Positions 50,009 through 57,955 of a stretch of DNA of 64,000 nt are shown one piece after another (position 1 is the stretch's first letter; the number at the start of each line of letters is the position of its first letter). The notes under the pieces were generated by a model, which did not search any database, was not told the origin of the DNA, and saw nothing but the letters and a program-made list of their open reading frames with translations. The stretch is from Streptomyces candidus (GTDB lineage Bacteria; Actinomycetota; Actinomycetes; Streptomycetales; Streptomycetaceae), in NCBI RefSeq assembly GCF_014207445.1, contig NZ_JACHEM010000013.1:62001-126000 (forward strand). Direction: 5' to 3'. Both the position numbers and the translations under genes were made by a program.

Positions 50009-50347
50009 GTGGAACCCCTCGTACGCACCGCGGAACTACGCGTCATCCGTCTGTACCAGCCGCACGGTCTGCGGGTCGAGGGGGTGGTGGACGTACACGG
50101 CCACCGCCACCTGAGCGAGGCTCTCGAAGCGGTCGCGCAGACCGCCGGGGACGTCCATCTGGACCTGTCCGGGCTGGAGTTCCTCGACCTCGGCGGCCTG
50201 CGCCTGCTGATGGACTTCGCCCGCTCGCGTCCCGAGGGCCGACAGGTGGAGCTGGCGGGTCTCGCCCCGCACCTCCGGCAGGTCATCACCCTCGTCGGGT
50301 GGGACGAGACCCCAGGCCTGCGGCTGCGTGCGCGCCGTGCCGGGTGA
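50009..50347 (+). CDS. STAS-domain protein (anti-sigma-factor-antagonist-like)
   Basis: The 112-residue single-domain STAS protein has the fold pattern LRVEGVVDVHGHRHLSEALEAV, then DVHLDLSGLEFLDLGGLRLLMDFAR. In SpoIIAA-type antagonists the phosphorylated Ser lies in D-S-S-G. Here the equivalent is D-L-G-G, so phosphorylation control by an anti-sigma kinase is not expected. The GTG start at 50009 follows GAGGAG by seven bases. No sigma or anti-sigma gene is adjacent. Confidence 0.8.
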   Translation: MEPLVRTAELRVIRLYQPHGLRVEGVVDVHGHRHLSEALEAVAQTAGDVHLDLSGLEFLDLGGLRLLMDFARSRPEGRQVELAGLAPHLRQVITLVGWDETPGLRLRARRAG

Positions 50348-50581
50348 AGCGCGCCACCGGGTTCGTGTGCGTCGGGAACGTCCCGCGCCGCACGCCCAGT
50401 TGGGGTGTTCGGGCGGGACGTTGCTCGGCACCGGCCGGGGCGTGGCGGTGGCGTCGCCTGTGCGAACCCGCCCAAGTGCGTTACGTGGAGGGCCGGTTGA
50501 AGCCCGGTCCGCGAGCCGCGGGAACCAGGGACACCGAGTGGGGGTGACCGGCATCCCACCCCCGGGGAGCGGCAACGGCGT

Positions 50582-51301
50582 TCAGCCGCCCGAGCGGCGC
50601 AGCGACTCCGAGAGGCGCGCCGCCGCGTCGATGACCGCCTGGGCGTGCATCCGGCCCGGGTGGCGGGTCAGGCGCTCGATCGGTCCGGAGACCGAGACGG
50701 CGGCGACCACACGGTTGGACGGGCCGCGGACAGGGGCGGAGACCGAGGCCACGCCCGGCTCGCGCTCGCCGATCGACTGCGCCCAGCCCCGGCGGCGTAC
50801 CCCGGAGAGGGCGGTCGCCGTGAAGCGGGCGCCCTGGAGACCCCGGTGCAGACGCTCCGGCTCCTCCCAGGCCATCAGGATCTGGGCGGAGGATCCGGCC
50901 TTCATGGTGAGCGTGGAGCCGACCGGGACGGTGTCCCGCAGTCCGGACAGCCGTTCCGCGGCGGCCACGCAGATGCGCATGTCGCCCTGGCGGCGGTAGA
51001 GCTGTGCGCTCTCGCCGGTCACGTCGCGCAGATGGGTCAGTACCGGTCCTGCGGTGGCCAGCAGGCGGTCCTCGCCGGCCGCCGCCGAGAGCTCGGAGAG
51101 GCGGGGGCCCAGGATGAACCGGCCCTGCATGTCGCGAGCCACCAGCCGGTGGTGTTCCAGTGCCACGGCCAGCCTGTGGGCCGTGGGTCGTGCGAGCCCG
51201 GTCGCCGCGACCAACCCGGCGAGGGTGGCCGGACCGGACTCCAGGGCGCTCAGCACGAGCGCCGCCTTGTCGAGAACGCCGACGCCGCTAGAGTTGTCCA
51301 T
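50582..51301 (-). CDS. ndgR: IclR-family regulator NdgR
   Basis: The 239-residue protein has an N-terminal winged helix (VLDKAALVLSALESGPATLAGLVAATGLARPTAHRLAVAL) and a C-terminal IclR ligand-binding domain (RDTVPVGSTLTMKAGSSAQILMAW, APVRGPSNRVVAAVSVSGP). It is divergent from leuC. In Streptomyces NdgR is known to control leuCD and other amino-acid genes and to influence growth and antibiotic production. ATG 51301 gives the expected length. A 7-bp inverted repeat in the intergenic region is a candidate binding site. Confidence 0.92.
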   Translation of the reverse strand: MDNSSGVGVLDKAALVLSALESGPATLAGLVAATGLARPTAHRLAVALEHHRLVARDMQGRFILGPRLSELSAAAGEDRLLATAGPVLTHLRDVTGESAQLYRRQGDMRICVAAAERLSGLRDTVPVGSTLTMKAGSSAQILMAWEEPERLHRGLQGARFTATALSGVRRRGWAQSIGEREPGVASVSAPVRGPSNRVVAAVSVSGPIERLTRHPGRMHAQAVIDAAARLSESLRRSGG

Positions 51302-51333
51302 GCGTCGATACTCGCGTCTCACTCTGTGAAACG

Positions 51334-51358
51334 CAAGTTCAATTTTCCAACGAACTTG
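51334..51358. promoter_or_regulatory. Candidate NdgR operator between ndgR and leuC
   Basis: CAAGTTC (51334-51340), 11 bases, GAACTTG (51352-51358) forms an inverted repeat in an A/T-rich pocket 33 bases upstream of ndgR. Its place fits autoregulation and control of leuC; binding is inferred. Confidence 0.5.
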
Positions 51359-51475
51359 TCACGCTGTACCCGCGGCCGTACAACGGTCCGCGGTCACCGC
51401 CCCGCACGGGGGTCCGGGCGGGGCGGACCGACATCTCTAGTTGAGCCGGCAAAGCCGCCGGCCGGAGGGAAAGCG

Positions 51476-52906
51476 ATGGGTAGGACACTCGCGGAGAAGG
51501 TCTGGGACGACCATGTCGTCCGGCGTGCGGAGGGAGAGCCCGACCTGCTCTTCATCGACCTTCACCTGCTGCACGAGGTCACCAGCCCGCAGGCCTTCGA
51601 CGGACTGCGCAAGAGCAACCGCGCGGTACGGCGCCTCGACCTGACCATCGCCACCGAGGACCACAACACTCCCACCCTCGACATCGACAAGCCGATCGCG
51701 GACCCCGTCTCGCGCATCCAGCTGGAGACGCTGCGCAAGAACTGCGCCGACTTCGGGGTACGGCTGCACCCGCTGGGCGACGTCGAGCAGGGCGTCGTCC
51801 ACGTGGTGGGACCGCAGCTGGGCCTGACGCAGCCGGGCACCACCGTGGTCTGCGGCGACTCGCACACCTCGACGCACGGCGCGTTCGGCGCGCTGGCCTT
51901 CGGCATCGGAACGTCCCAGGTCGAGCACGTACTGGCCACCCAGACCCTGCCGATGGCCCGCCCCAGGACCATGGCCATCACGGTCGAGGGCGAACTGCCG
52001 GACACCGTCACCGCGAAGGACCTGATCCTGGCGATCATCGCGAAGATCGGCACCGGCGGAGGCCAGGGCTACGTCCTCGAATACCGCGGCCCGGCCATCG
52101 AGAAGCTGTCGATGGAAGCGCGCATGACCATCTGCAACATGTCGATCGAGGCCGGCGCCCGCGCGGGCATGATCGCCCCGGACGCCACCACCTTCGACTA
52201 CCTGAAGGGCCGCGACCACGCCCCGCAGGGCGAGGACTGGGACGCCGCCGTGGCGTACTGGAAGACGCTGAAGACCGACGACGACGCGGTCTTCGACGCG
52301 GAGGTCGTCATCGACGCCGCCTCGCTCGCCCCGTTCGTCACCTGGGGCACCAACCCCGGCCAGGGCGCGCCGCTCTCCGCGAACGTCCCCGACCCCGCTT
52401 CGTACGAAGACCCGTCGGAGCGCAACGCCGCGGAAAAAGCTCTGGAGTACATGGGGTTGACCGCGGGGCAGCCGCTGCGCGACATCAGGGTCGACACCGT
52501 CTTCGTCGGCTCCTGCACCAACGGCCGCATCGAGGACCTGCGCGCGGCCGCCGCGATCGTCGAGGGCCGTTCGGTGGCCGACGGGGTGCGGATGCTGGTC
52601 GTCCCGGGTTCGGTACGGGTGGCGCTGCAGGCCGTCGCGGAGGGCCTTGACAAGGTGTTCACGCAGGCCGGGGCCGAATGGCGGCACGCGGGCTGCTCGA
52701 TGTGCCTGGGCATGAACCCCGACCAGCTCGCCCCCGGTGAGCGCTCAGCCTCCACCTCCAACCGGAATTTCGAGGGCAGGCAGGGCAAGGGAGGCCGTAC
52801 GCACCTGGTGTCGCCGCAGGTCGCGGCGGCAACCGCCGTACTCGGCCACCTGGCCTCGCCCGCCGACCTGTCCGACGCAGACGCAACCGCCCTCGTGGAG
52901 GCCTGA
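51476..52906 (+). CDS. leuC: 3-isopropylmalate dehydratase large subunit
   Basis: The 476-residue aconitase-family subunit isomerises 2- to 3-isopropylmalate with LeuD. The [4Fe-4S] ligands lie in VGSCTNGRIEDL and HAGCSMCLGMNPD. Other signatures are VVCGDSHTSTHGAFGALAFGIGTSQVEHVLATQTL and NRNFEGRQGKGGRTHLVSPQVAAA. GGAGGG precedes the ATG. It is divergent from ndgR and lies five bases before leuD. Confidence 0.96.
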   Translation: MGRTLAEKVWDDHVVRRAEGEPDLLFIDLHLLHEVTSPQAFDGLRKSNRAVRRLDLTIATEDHNTPTLDIDKPIADPVSRIQLETLRKNCADFGVRLHPLGDVEQGVVHVVGPQLGLTQPGTTVVCGDSHTSTHGAFGALAFGIGTSQVEHVLATQTLPMARPRTMAITVEGELPDTVTAKDLILAIIAKIGTGGGQGYVLEYRGPAIEKLSMEARMTICNMSIEAGARAGMIAPDATTFDYLKGRDHAPQGEDWDAAVAYWKTLKTDDDAVFDAEVVIDAASLAPFVTWGTNPGQGAPLSANVPDPASYEDPSERNAAEKALEYMGLTAGQPLRDIRVDTVFVGSCTNGRIEDLRAAAAIVEGRSVADGVRMLVVPGSVRVALQAVAEGLDKVFTQAGAEWRHAGCSMCLGMNPDQLAPGERSASTSNRNFEGRQGKGGRTHLVSPQVAAATAVLGHLASPADLSDADATALVEA

Positions 52907-52911
52907 GAACC

Positions 52912-53505
52912 ATGGAAGCTTTCACCGCGCACACCGGCCGGGCCGTCCCGCTGCGCCGCTCCAACGTCGACACCGACCAGATCATCCCTGCTCACTGGCT
53001 CAAGAAGGTGACCAGGGACGGTTTTGAGGACGGGCTCTTCGAGGCCTGGCGCAAGGACCCGGAGTTCGTGCTCAACAAGCCCGAACGGGCGGGCGCCACC
53101 GTGCTGGTCGCCGGACCCGACTTCGGCACCGGTTCCTCCCGCGAGCACGCCGTCTGGGCCCTCCAGAACTACGGTTTCAAGACAGTTGTGTCCTCCCGTT
53201 TCGCGGACATCTTCCGGGGCAATTCGCTTAAGAACGGCCTGCTGACCGTGGTCCTGGAGCAGCAGGTGGTGGACGCGCTGTGGGAGCTGGTGGAGCAGGA
53301 CCCGACCGCCGAGATCACCGTTGACCTCCAGGACAGGCAGGTGCGGGCCGAGGGCATCACCGCCGACTTCGAGTTGGACGAGAACGCCCGCTGGCGCCTG
53401 CTCAACGGCCTGGACGACATCAGCATCACGCTCCAGAACGAGGACGCGATCTCGACGTACGAATCAAGCCGCCCCTCCCACAAGCCGAGTACCCTGCGCG
53501 GCTGA
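52912..53505 (+). CDS. leuD: 3-isopropylmalate dehydratase small subunit
   Basis: The 197-residue swivelling-domain subunit has RRSNVDTDQIIPAHWLKKVTRDGFEDGLF, VLVAGPDFGTGSSREHAVWALQNYGFKTVVSSRFADIFRGNS and KNGLLTV, all typical of LeuD. It completes the isomerase with LeuC and follows it by five bases, so the two are co-translated. A strong 17-bp hairpin follows. Confidence 0.96.
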   Translation: MEAFTAHTGRAVPLRRSNVDTDQIIPAHWLKKVTRDGFEDGLFEAWRKDPEFVLNKPERAGATVLVAGPDFGTGSSREHAVWALQNYGFKTVVSSRFADIFRGNSLKNGLLTVVLEQQVVDALWELVEQDPTAEITVDLQDRQVRAEGITADFELDENARWRLLNGLDDISITLQNEDAISTYESSRPSHKPSTLRG

Positions 53506-53569
53506 TCCCCTTCCGGGCCTCGTTCTCCGTGCCGCGGTAGCCCGTTCGGCCTGAGATCCATGCCTCACT

Positions 53570-53607
53570 TTCGGCGCCCCCCGCCATTCGTGGCGGGGGG
53601 CGCCGAA
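53570..53607 (+). terminator. Strong hairpin terminator after leuCD
   Basis: A perfect 17-bp stem pairs 53570-53586 (TTCGGCGCCCCCCGCCA) with 53591-53607 around a TTCG tetraloop, 65 bases after leuD. Confidence 0.85.
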
Positions 53608-53750
53608 CTGTGTTCCGGGTCTCAACTACGCTTGTGGGTCCGGAAGTTGGGCACCGGGGTTGGAGTGGCTGGTGGGGCTGATGGAGCCTGGAATTCCGCT
53701 AGTTGCCCCCGGCGGAGGCGACAACTCGCCCCAGATGGCACAATCGGTGC

Positions 53751-53978
53751 ATGGAACGCGACAGCCAACTCGAGCTCTACGGCGTGGTCGCGGACCGATT
53801 GAAAGAAGCACACACAAGGGTGCGTGCACTGCAAGTCCCGGAGGGCGTACGGATGGCGCTGTCCCGGAAGCTGCTGGTCATCACGGCCGCGGCGAAACAC
53901 GATCTCGCCGATGCGGCTAGACGCCTCGACAGGTTCACTCAGGACCTCGACGAGGGTCGATTTCCGGAAGGCAACTAG
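53751..53978 (+). CDS. Small conserved-looking hypothetical protein upstream of hupS
   Basis: This is a 75-residue helical protein: MERDSQLELYGVVADRLKEA, then RVRALQVPEGVRMALSRKLLVITAAAKHDLADAARRLDRFTQDLDEGRFPEGN. It has no membrane segment or signal. Codon bias supports coding. CACAAT lies six bases before the ATG and there is no ribosome-binding site, so translation may be leaderless. Its position between leuD and hupS is as I recall for other Streptomyces. The function is unknown. Confidence 0.7.
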   Translation: MERDSQLELYGVVADRLKEAHTRVRALQVPEGVRMALSRKLLVITAAAKHDLADAARRLDRFTQDLDEGRFPEGN

Positions 53979-54054
53979 GTCTGTCAACCAGGTCTACGGA
54001 TCTCCCGCAAGACCTACTTCGTTGCGGCACTAGGGTGATTAGCCCGTTTCGTGT

Positions 54055-54083
54055 TTGATTTGCGGTATATATCTGCCTAACGT
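54055..54083 (+). promoter_or_regulatory. Promoter of hupS
   Basis: TTGATT (54055-54060), a 17-base spacer, and TAACGT (54078-54083) form a good housekeeping-type promoter in A/T-rich DNA. The start site would be near 54090, giving an untranslated leader of about 45 bases. Confidence 0.6.
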
Positions 54084-54133
54084 GCGAAAAAGCCTGGACA
54101 TTTCGTTCCGGCAATGTCTCCGAAGGGGAAGAC

Positions 54134-54826
54134 GTGAACAAGGCCCAGCTCGTAGAAGCGATTGCCGACAAGGTCGGCGGCCGTCAGCAGGCCGCGGACG
54201 CCGTGGACGCCGTCCTGGACGCGATCGTGCGTGCCGTCGTCGCGGGCGACCGCGTCTCGGTCACCGGTTTCGGCTCGTTCGAGAAGGTCGACCGTCCGGC
54301 CCGTTACGCCCGTAACCCGCAGACGGGTGAGCGCGTTCGGGTCAAGAAGACCTCCGTGCCGCGCTTCCGTGCGGGTCAGGGCTTCAAGGACCTGGTCGCC
54401 GGCTCGAAGAAGCTCCCGAAGAACGACGTCGCCGTGAAGAAGGCGCCCAAGGGCAGCCTCTCCGGCGGTTCTTCCACCCGCACCACCGCCAAGGCCGCCG
54501 CCAAGAAGGCCACCGCCAAGAAGGCGACCGCCACCAAGAAGGCCACCGCGGCGAAGAAGACGACCGCGACGCCCGCCAAGAAGACCACGACCACGGCGAC
54601 GGCGAAGAAGACCACGGCCAAGAAGACCACCGGTGCCGCCAAGAAGGCGACCCCGGCGACGACGGCGAAGAAGGCCACCCCGGCCAAGAAGACCGCCACC
54701 ACGACCAACAAGGCCGCGGCCAAGAACACCGCTCCGGCGAAGAAGGCGGCCGCCACCAAGGCGCCCGCCAAGAAGACCACTGCGCGCAAGACCACGGCGA
54801 AGAAGACCCCCGCCAAGAAGAAGTAG
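54134..54826 (+). CDS. hupS: HU-type nucleoid protein HupS with lysine-rich tail
   Basis: The 230-residue protein joins an HU domain (residues 1-92: MNKAQLVEAIADKVGGRQQA, GDRVSVTGFGSFEKVDRPAR, RNPQTGERVRVKKTSVPRFRAG) to a tail of about 130 residues built from AKK-, TTAKK- and PAKK-type repeats like histone H1. HupS in Streptomyces compacts spore nucleoids, and the mycobacterial HupB/Hlp has the same layout. The GTG follows AAGGGG. It has its own promoter and terminator. Confidence 0.95.
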   Translation: MNKAQLVEAIADKVGGRQQAADAVDAVLDAIVRAVVAGDRVSVTGFGSFEKVDRPARYARNPQTGERVRVKKTSVPRFRAGQGFKDLVAGSKKLPKNDVAVKKAPKGSLSGGSSTRTTAKAAAKKATAKKATATKKATAAKKTTATPAKKTTTTATAKKTTAKKTTGAAKKATPATTAKKATPAKKTATTTNKAAAKNTAPAKKAAATKAPAKKTTARKTTAKKTPAKKK

Positions 54827-54853
54827 TTCACGGCAGCGCGGTACTCACACGCC

Positions 54854-54883
54854 GGGCCGGGCTCCCTCCGGGGAGCCCGGCCC
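54854..54883 (+). terminator. Hairpin terminator after hupS
   Basis: GGGCCGGGCTCCC (54854-54866), TCCG, GGGAGCCCGGCCC (54871-54883) forms a perfect 13-bp stem, 27 bases after the stop. Confidence 0.8.
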
Positions 54884-55006
54884 GCGGTGCGTTCCGGGGC
54901 CGCACCGGCGCTCCGGCGCCTTCCGCGGGCGGGTGGCGCGGAGTTACCGGCGGGGCGCGGGGGAAACGTGTGCCACAAGGGCTGCAGGAGGTCGCAGGAG
55001 CCCCGC

Positions 55007-55210
55007 TCAGAACGTCTGGAGCGTCACCAGGGTGATCCGTCGGGACGCGTCCTCACCGGCCGTCTCGATCCGGACCCGCTGGCCCGCGCGCAGCAGCCGC
55101 AGGCCGCCCGCGTCGAAGGCCGCGGCGTCGAAGGGGACCGGGGTGCCGTCGTCGAGCAGCACACTGCCGTTGCGGGTTTCGGGGTCGTATGTGTACGCGG
55201 TCGCCTGCAT
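55007..55210 (-). CDS. Small beta-rich hypothetical protein
   Basis: This is a 67-residue protein: MQATAYTYDPETRNGSVLLD, then DGTPVPFDAAAFDAGGLRLLRAGQRVRIE and ITLVTLQTF. The pattern (short strands, GSVLLDDG, GQRVRIE) recalls cold-shock-like OB-fold proteins, but the RNA-binding aromatic motifs are absent. The ATG at 55210 is preferred; the frame extends upstream without a good site. It may be co-oriented with cofC, which ends 36 bases upstream. Function not recognised. Confidence 0.6.
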   Translation of the reverse strand: MQATAYTYDPETRNGSVLLDDGTPVPFDAAAFDAGGLRLLRAGQRVRIETAGEDASRRITLVTLQTF

Positions 55211-55245
55211 GGCCGCAGCGTATCGGGAGTCGCCCCGTCGCGCTC

Positions 55246-55980
55246 TCAGCACTGAGGCTGACGCAGGGCGTCCGAGAACGCGCCGCGCAGGGCCGCCGTG
55301 CGCGGGCCCGTTCCCAGCGCGAACGCGGCACGGAGATCGTCACCGGTGTCGACGTCCTGACGCACCGAATCCACCCATTCGAGCAGGAGTTCCTCGGCGC
55401 CCGAAATGATGTGCCGGATACGGGAGGGTCCCCCGAACGAGGGCCGCAATTCCACTTCTGGCGCAGCGGAAAGGAATGTAGTTCCGATTCCGGCCGCGTC
55501 CGTCAGAAATGCACGCGGAAATTCCGCCGCACGGGAGAGCACCCGCCGCAATTCGGCCGGCCGCAGCGCGGGCAGGTCCGCGTTCAGCGCGGCGACCGCG
55601 GCGTCCGGTCGCCGCACCCGCACGGACCGCGCCCCGTACGCCAGCGCCGCGTTGAGGCCGGCCGCCGGGGCGTCGGGCACGATGCGCGCCCCCAACGCGG
55701 CCAGCGCCGCTCCCGCCGCCTCGTCGTCCGTGACGACCACCACATCCCGTACCTCCGCGACGGACAGCGCCGCCGCCACGGTGTCCTGCGCGAACGCCAA
55801 TGCGAGCCCCGGCCGGAGGGCGTCTCCGGCGGCGGGCGCGAGCCTGCTTTTCGCCCGTGCCAAGGGTTTGAGCGGGACGACCAGGGACCAGGCGGGGGTC
55901 CGGGGCGGGTTCAGGGCGGGCCTTTCGTCCGGTGCGGGTCGGGACCTTCGTCCCGTGAGCGGCGACGGAACGCGGACCAT
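55246..55980 (-). CDS. cofC: 2-phospho-L-lactate guanylyltransferase (coenzyme F420 biosynthesis)
   Basis: The 244-residue CofC-family nucleotidyltransferase activates phospholactate (or phosphoenolpyruvate) with GTP for F420 synthesis. Signatures are SLVVPLKPLARAKSRLAP, VVVVTDDEAAGAALAALGARIVPD, GLNAALAYGAR, VAALNADLPALRPAELRRVL, and PSFGGPSRIRHIISGAEEL. The first 28 residues are a non-conserved Arg/Pro-rich extension. No nearer start codon exists downstream, so ATG 55980 is used. It is divergent from the acyltransferase gene. Confidence 0.88.
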   Translation of the reverse strand: MVRVPSPLTGRRSRPAPDERPALNPPRTPAWSLVVPLKPLARAKSRLAPAAGDALRPGLALAFAQDTVAAALSVAEVRDVVVVTDDEAAGAALAALGARIVPDAPAAGLNAALAYGARSVRVRRPDAAVAALNADLPALRPAELRRVLSRAAEFPRAFLTDAAGIGTTFLSAAPEVELRPSFGGPSRIRHIISGAEELLLEWVDSVRQDVDTGDDLRAAFALGTGPRTAALRGAFSDALRQPQC

Positions 55981-56140
55981 TGTCGCGCGGGGCACCCGCA
56001 ACCAGGAGGCCCGGCCCCGGGCCCGGGGCGTACGGTGTTCTCGACAGACGAGGGACCCGGGGCGACACTTGTCCGCCTGAACCAGGCGCACAGGTGCACA
56101 CGGGGTGCAGTGGCCAGGGTCCCAGAGGAAGGTGTCCCGA

Positions 56141-56923
56141 GTGTCCCGCCACAGAATCGGCTTCTGGTACCGCCTGGCCGCGGTCATCGCCAAACCCCCG
56201 CTGCTGGTTCTGTTCAAGCGTGACTGGCGTGGAATGGAGCACGTTCCGGCGGAGGGCGGATTCATCACCGCCGTGAACCACAACTCCTATGCGGACCCGC
56301 TGTCGTACGCGCACTGGCAGTACAACACCGGCCGGGTGCCGCGCTTCCTGGCCAAGGCGGGCCTGTTCAAGACCCCGTTCGTCGGCATGATGCTGCGCGG
56401 GACCGGCCAGATCCCCGTCTACCGCGAGACCACGGACGCGATGAACGCCTTCCGCGCCGCCATCGCGGCCATCGAGAACGGCGAGTGCGTCGCCTTCTAC
56501 CCGGAGGGCACCCTCACCCGCGACCCCGACATGTGGCCGATGGCCGGCAAGACGGGGGCCGCACGCGTCGCGTTGCAGACCAGGGCGCCCGTGATCCCGG
56601 TGGCCCAGTGGGGCGCGAACCTGGCCATGCCGCCCTACGCGAAGGGCAGGAAGACGCACTTCTTCCCGCGCAAGACCCTCCAGGTGCTCGCCGGGCCGCC
56701 GGTGGACCTGGAACGGTTCTACGGCAAGGAACCGACGCCCGACGTGCTGCGCGAGGCGACCGAGGCCATCATGGCGGCGATCACCGAACTGCTCGCCGAG
56801 GTGCGGCAGGAACCGGTGCCCACCGAGGTGTACGACCACCGCAGGGCACGCGCCGAGCAGCGGCGCAGGGCGGCCGCCGCGAAGGCCGCGGCAAGGACGA
56901 CGACGGGAGAGGACGAGAAGTGA
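56141..56923 (+). CDS. 1-acyl-sn-glycerol-3-phosphate acyltransferase (PlsC-like)
   Basis: The 260-residue PlsC-family acyltransferase has the catalytic HxxxxD motif in VNHNSYADPLSY near residue 45, GQIPVYRETTDAMNAFRAA, and the substrate-binding YPEGTLTRDPDMW and VIPVAQWGA. It would add the second acyl chain to lysophosphatidate in phospholipid synthesis. The C-terminal about 40 residues are Arg/Ala-rich and probably disordered. GTG 56141 is eight bases after GAGGAAGG; an earlier GTG at 56132 overlaps that site. The stop overlaps gpsA (GTGA), linking both to glycerolipid synthesis. Confidence 0.88.
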   Translation: MSRHRIGFWYRLAAVIAKPPLLVLFKRDWRGMEHVPAEGGFITAVNHNSYADPLSYAHWQYNTGRVPRFLAKAGLFKTPFVGMMLRGTGQIPVYRETTDAMNAFRAAIAAIENGECVAFYPEGTLTRDPDMWPMAGKTGAARVALQTRAPVIPVAQWGANLAMPPYAKGRKTHFFPRKTLQVLAGPPVDLERFYGKEPTPDVLREATEAIMAAITELLAEVRQEPVPTEVYDHRRARAEQRRRAAAAKAAARTTTGEDEK

Positions 56924-57921
56924 CGACACGGGTCGCCGTCTTCGGCAACGGTTCATGGGGCACCGCGTTCGCGATGGTGCTCGCCGACGCGGGCTGCGAG
57001 GTGTCCCTGTGGGGGCGCCGCGCCGCCCTCGCGGACGCCATCAATTCCTCCCGTACGAACCCCGACTACCTGCCGGGGGTCGCACTGCCCGCCGGGATCA
57101 CGGCGACCGCCGACGCGGCGCGGGCCGCCGAAGGAGCGGACTTCGCGGTGCTGTGCATCCCGTCGCAGACGCTGCGCGAGAACCTCGTCGGCTGGACCGG
57201 CCTGCTGCCCGCCCAGTCCGTCATCGTCTCCCTGATGAAGGGCGTCGAACTCGGCACCGCCAAGCGCATGAGCGAGGTCGTCGCCGAGGTCGCGAAGGTG
57301 CCCGAGGAACGGGTGGCCGTGCTCAGCGGCCCCAACCTCTCCAAGGAGATCGCCGCCCGGCACCCCGCCGCCGCCGTGGTCGCCTGCCGCGACGAGGACG
57401 CCGCCGTACGGTTCCAGGCGGCCTGCCACACCCCGTACTTCCGCCCCTACACCACGACCGACGTGGTCGGCGTGGAGCTCGGCGGCGCGGTCAAGAACGT
57501 CATCGCGCTCGCCGTCGGCATCGCCAACGGCATGGGCCTCGGCGACAACACCAAGGCCTCCCTCATCACCCGCGGCCTCGCCGAGACCACCCGGCTCGGA
57601 CTCGCCATGGGCGCCGACCCGCACACCTTCGCCGGGCTCGCGGGCATGGGCGACCTGGTCGCCACCTGCTCCTCGCCGCTGTCCCGCAACAACACCTTCG
57701 GTATGAACCTGGGCCGCGGCATGACCCTCCAGGAGGCGGTCGCCGCCACCAAGCAGACCGCCGAGGGCGTCAAGTCCTGCGAGTCCGTGCTGGATCTGGC
57801 GACGCGCCACGGCGTCGAGATGCCGATCACCGAGACGGTGGTGAGCATCGTCCACGAGGGTAAGCCGCCGCTGGTCGCGGTCAAGGAACTCATGTCGCGC
57901 AGCGCGAAGCCCGAGCGCTGA
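56920..57921 (+). CDS. gpsA: Glycerol-3-phosphate dehydrogenase [NAD(P)+]
   Basis: The 333-residue enzyme reduces dihydroxyacetone phosphate to sn-glycerol 3-phosphate, the precursor of phospholipids. The N-terminal Rossmann motif is VAVFGNGSWGTAFAMVLADAG. The substrate-domain signatures are VLSGPNLSKEIAARHPAAAV, VELGGAVKNVIALAVGIANG (catalytic Lys), DNTKASLITRGLAE, and GLAGMGDLVATCSSPLSRN. The GTG start overlaps the acyltransferase stop, so the two consecutive lipid steps are co-translated. Confidence 0.95.
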   Translation: MTTRVAVFGNGSWGTAFAMVLADAGCEVSLWGRRAALADAINSSRTNPDYLPGVALPAGITATADAARAAEGADFAVLCIPSQTLRENLVGWTGLLPAQSVIVSLMKGVELGTAKRMSEVVAEVAKVPEERVAVLSGPNLSKEIAARHPAAAVVACRDEDAAVRFQAACHTPYFRPYTTTDVVGVELGGAVKNVIALAVGIANGMGLGDNTKASLITRGLAETTRLGLAMGADPHTFAGLAGMGDLVATCSSPLSRNNTFGMNLGRGMTLQEAVAATKQTAEGVKSCESVLDLATRHGVEMPITETVVSIVHEGKPPLVAVKELMSRSAKPER

Positions 57922-57955
57922 TTCCGGCGGGCACAGCGGGTACCCTCAAGCCGAT

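Noticed and set aside
54480..54826. Tandem DNA repeat in the hupS 3' half
   Set aside because: It is explained by the lysine/alanine repeats of the HupS tail; not an independent repeat element.
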